64,000 nt of DNA from Planctomycetota bacterium (GTDB lineage Bacteria; Planctomycetota; Planctomycetia; Planctomycetales; Planctomycetaceae). Both the position numbers and the translations under genes were made by a program. Positions 63,053 to 64,000 of the stretch are shown one piece after another. Each line of letters begins with the position of its first letter. Position 1 is the first letter of the stretch. The notes under the pieces are model-generated. The model ran no database searches and was not told the DNA's origin. It worked only from the letters and a program-made list of their open reading frames with translations. Location of the stretch: assembly GCA_022600195.1 (NCBI GenBank), contig JAHZKX010000017.1:1-64000 (forward strand). The letters run 5' to 3'.

Positions 63053-63753
63053 GTTTCCTGGTTTCTTGTTTGCATTATTTTTTTCAATCTCTGTTGTGCA
63101 CGGTGCAGTTTGGGACCGACAGCGTTTTCTGAAATCCCAAGTTTCCGACCGATTTCCGCATAGCTCAAATTCTGATCGAAGTACAAAACTAATACGTGAC
63201 GGTCTGATTTCTTCAAACGTCTCATACAGCTTTGAATTTTTGACGAATCGTCGGCATCAACGGCCTTAGCATCGTGGAGCGTTTTTTGAGGTACGGTAGC
63301 GATATCGAAATGACTGTCGTTGGGTCGAATTTTTTCTGTATCTCGACGCTGACGAGACAGAAATTTTAAGGTCGTCCGGCGAGTAATCACTGCTAACCAG
63401 GTCGAGAGCTTGCTGCGTCCCTGAAACTGTCGCAGACCGTTCATATTTCCATGAAACAGAGCCGCCATCACTTCGGCCCCACAATCTTCCACCAGTTCAG
63501 TAGCGGGCACTACCCCACACTCGCGACAAGTGGAGAGAATACGGCTGATGATCAACTTGTCATAACGACTGACGAACTCTCTCCACGTATGCGCATCCCG
63601 CTTCAGCAATAACAAGATGAATTCACGTTCTCCCAGATTTGCAGTGTCCTGATTCTTTGCGGAATGTGTTCCCGTTTCTCTCTCCTTTGATGGTCGCCTG
63701 GTGGGCGCATCGCTTGGTGAATCATCAAGAAGTGGAAAATCTTTGGATGTCAT
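63049..63753 (-). CDS. ECF-type sigma-70 family RNA polymerase sigma factor
   Basis: Region 2 (FQGRSKLSTWLAVITRRTTLKFLSRQRR) and region 4 (LSYAEIGRKLGISENAVGPKLHRAQQRLKKIM). Confidence 0.9.
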   Translation of the reverse strand: MTSKDFPLLDDSPSDAPTRRPSKERETGTHSAKNQDTANLGEREFILLLLKRDAHTWREFVSRYDKLIISRILSTCRECGVVPATELVEDCGAEVMAALFHGNMNGLRQFQGRSKLSTWLAVITRRTTLKFLSRQRRDTEKIRPNDSHFDIATVPQKTLHDAKAVDADDSSKIQSCMRRLKKSDRHVLVLYFDQNLSYAEIGRKLGISENAVGPKLHRAQQRLKKIMQTRNQET

Positions 63754-64000
63754 TTATGTGACTTATTCAATAGGTCGACCTGCGTGTCTCTGGCTGATTA
63801 TCAGTGGCAATATATTTTTTATTGAAAATGCAGAATCTTAGAAATGAGAATAAATCCATCAACCGCATAAATCATCTTATGCGGTTGACGGACTGTATAC
63901 AAGATTTTCTTTGCCTGCCCTTAACCCCCAAAGGCGTTACGGATCGCATTTTTTTCACGTTGCAAAGTGGATCTCAAGTCTGAAATTGCATCTTCACAAA

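Noticed and set aside
1-64000. CRISPR arrays, prophage, rRNA operons, integrases, restriction-modification or toxin-antitoxin systems
   Set aside because: No regularly spaced repeats and no cas, phage structural, transposase, nuclease/methylase pair or typical toxin-antitoxin ORFs were found in the translated track.

Overview
The window is a chromosomal segment that looks planctomycete-like (Gimesia/Planctomyces type), judged from gene content: two DUF1501 proteins, a PQQ-propeller protein, a TPR plus RNAP alpha-CTD fusion, a Minf_1886 protein and a DUF11 surface protein. Most of it is housekeeping: thrS, a hemL-like aminotransferase, mug, folK, infA, rnhA, recG, an LptF/G permease, a DksA-like gene, an HtrA protease, lipB-like/lipA, holB, a PSP1 gene, hppA, rsfS, argS, rsmB, aroA, prs, a GlmU-N-like gene, gpsA, and an ECF sigma/anti-sigma-like pair. 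It also carries tRNA-Val(GAC) and tRNA-Gln(TTG). I saw no CRISPR array, prophage, intact transposon or rRNA. The most unusual locus is 36243-38127. There a LipB homologue appears to lack both catalytic residues (Lys->Gln, Cys->Ser). It overlaps a canonical lipA, which is followed directly by a stand-alone lipoyl-like domain whose modifiable Lys is replaced by Gly. Other points of interest are: a zinc-ribbon/membrane protein split at an A8 run (candidate slippage or frameshift); a beta-propeller glycosidase-like gene interrupted by one amber codon and flanked by a degraded duplicate of the nitroreductase 5' end; an rsfS gene with no ordinary start codon before its conserved N-terminus; a TPR protein with two RNAP alpha-CTD-like domains; and insertions in ThrRS, ArgRS and the membrane pyrophosphatase. 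All family calls come from reading the sequence and recalling motifs. No database search was run.
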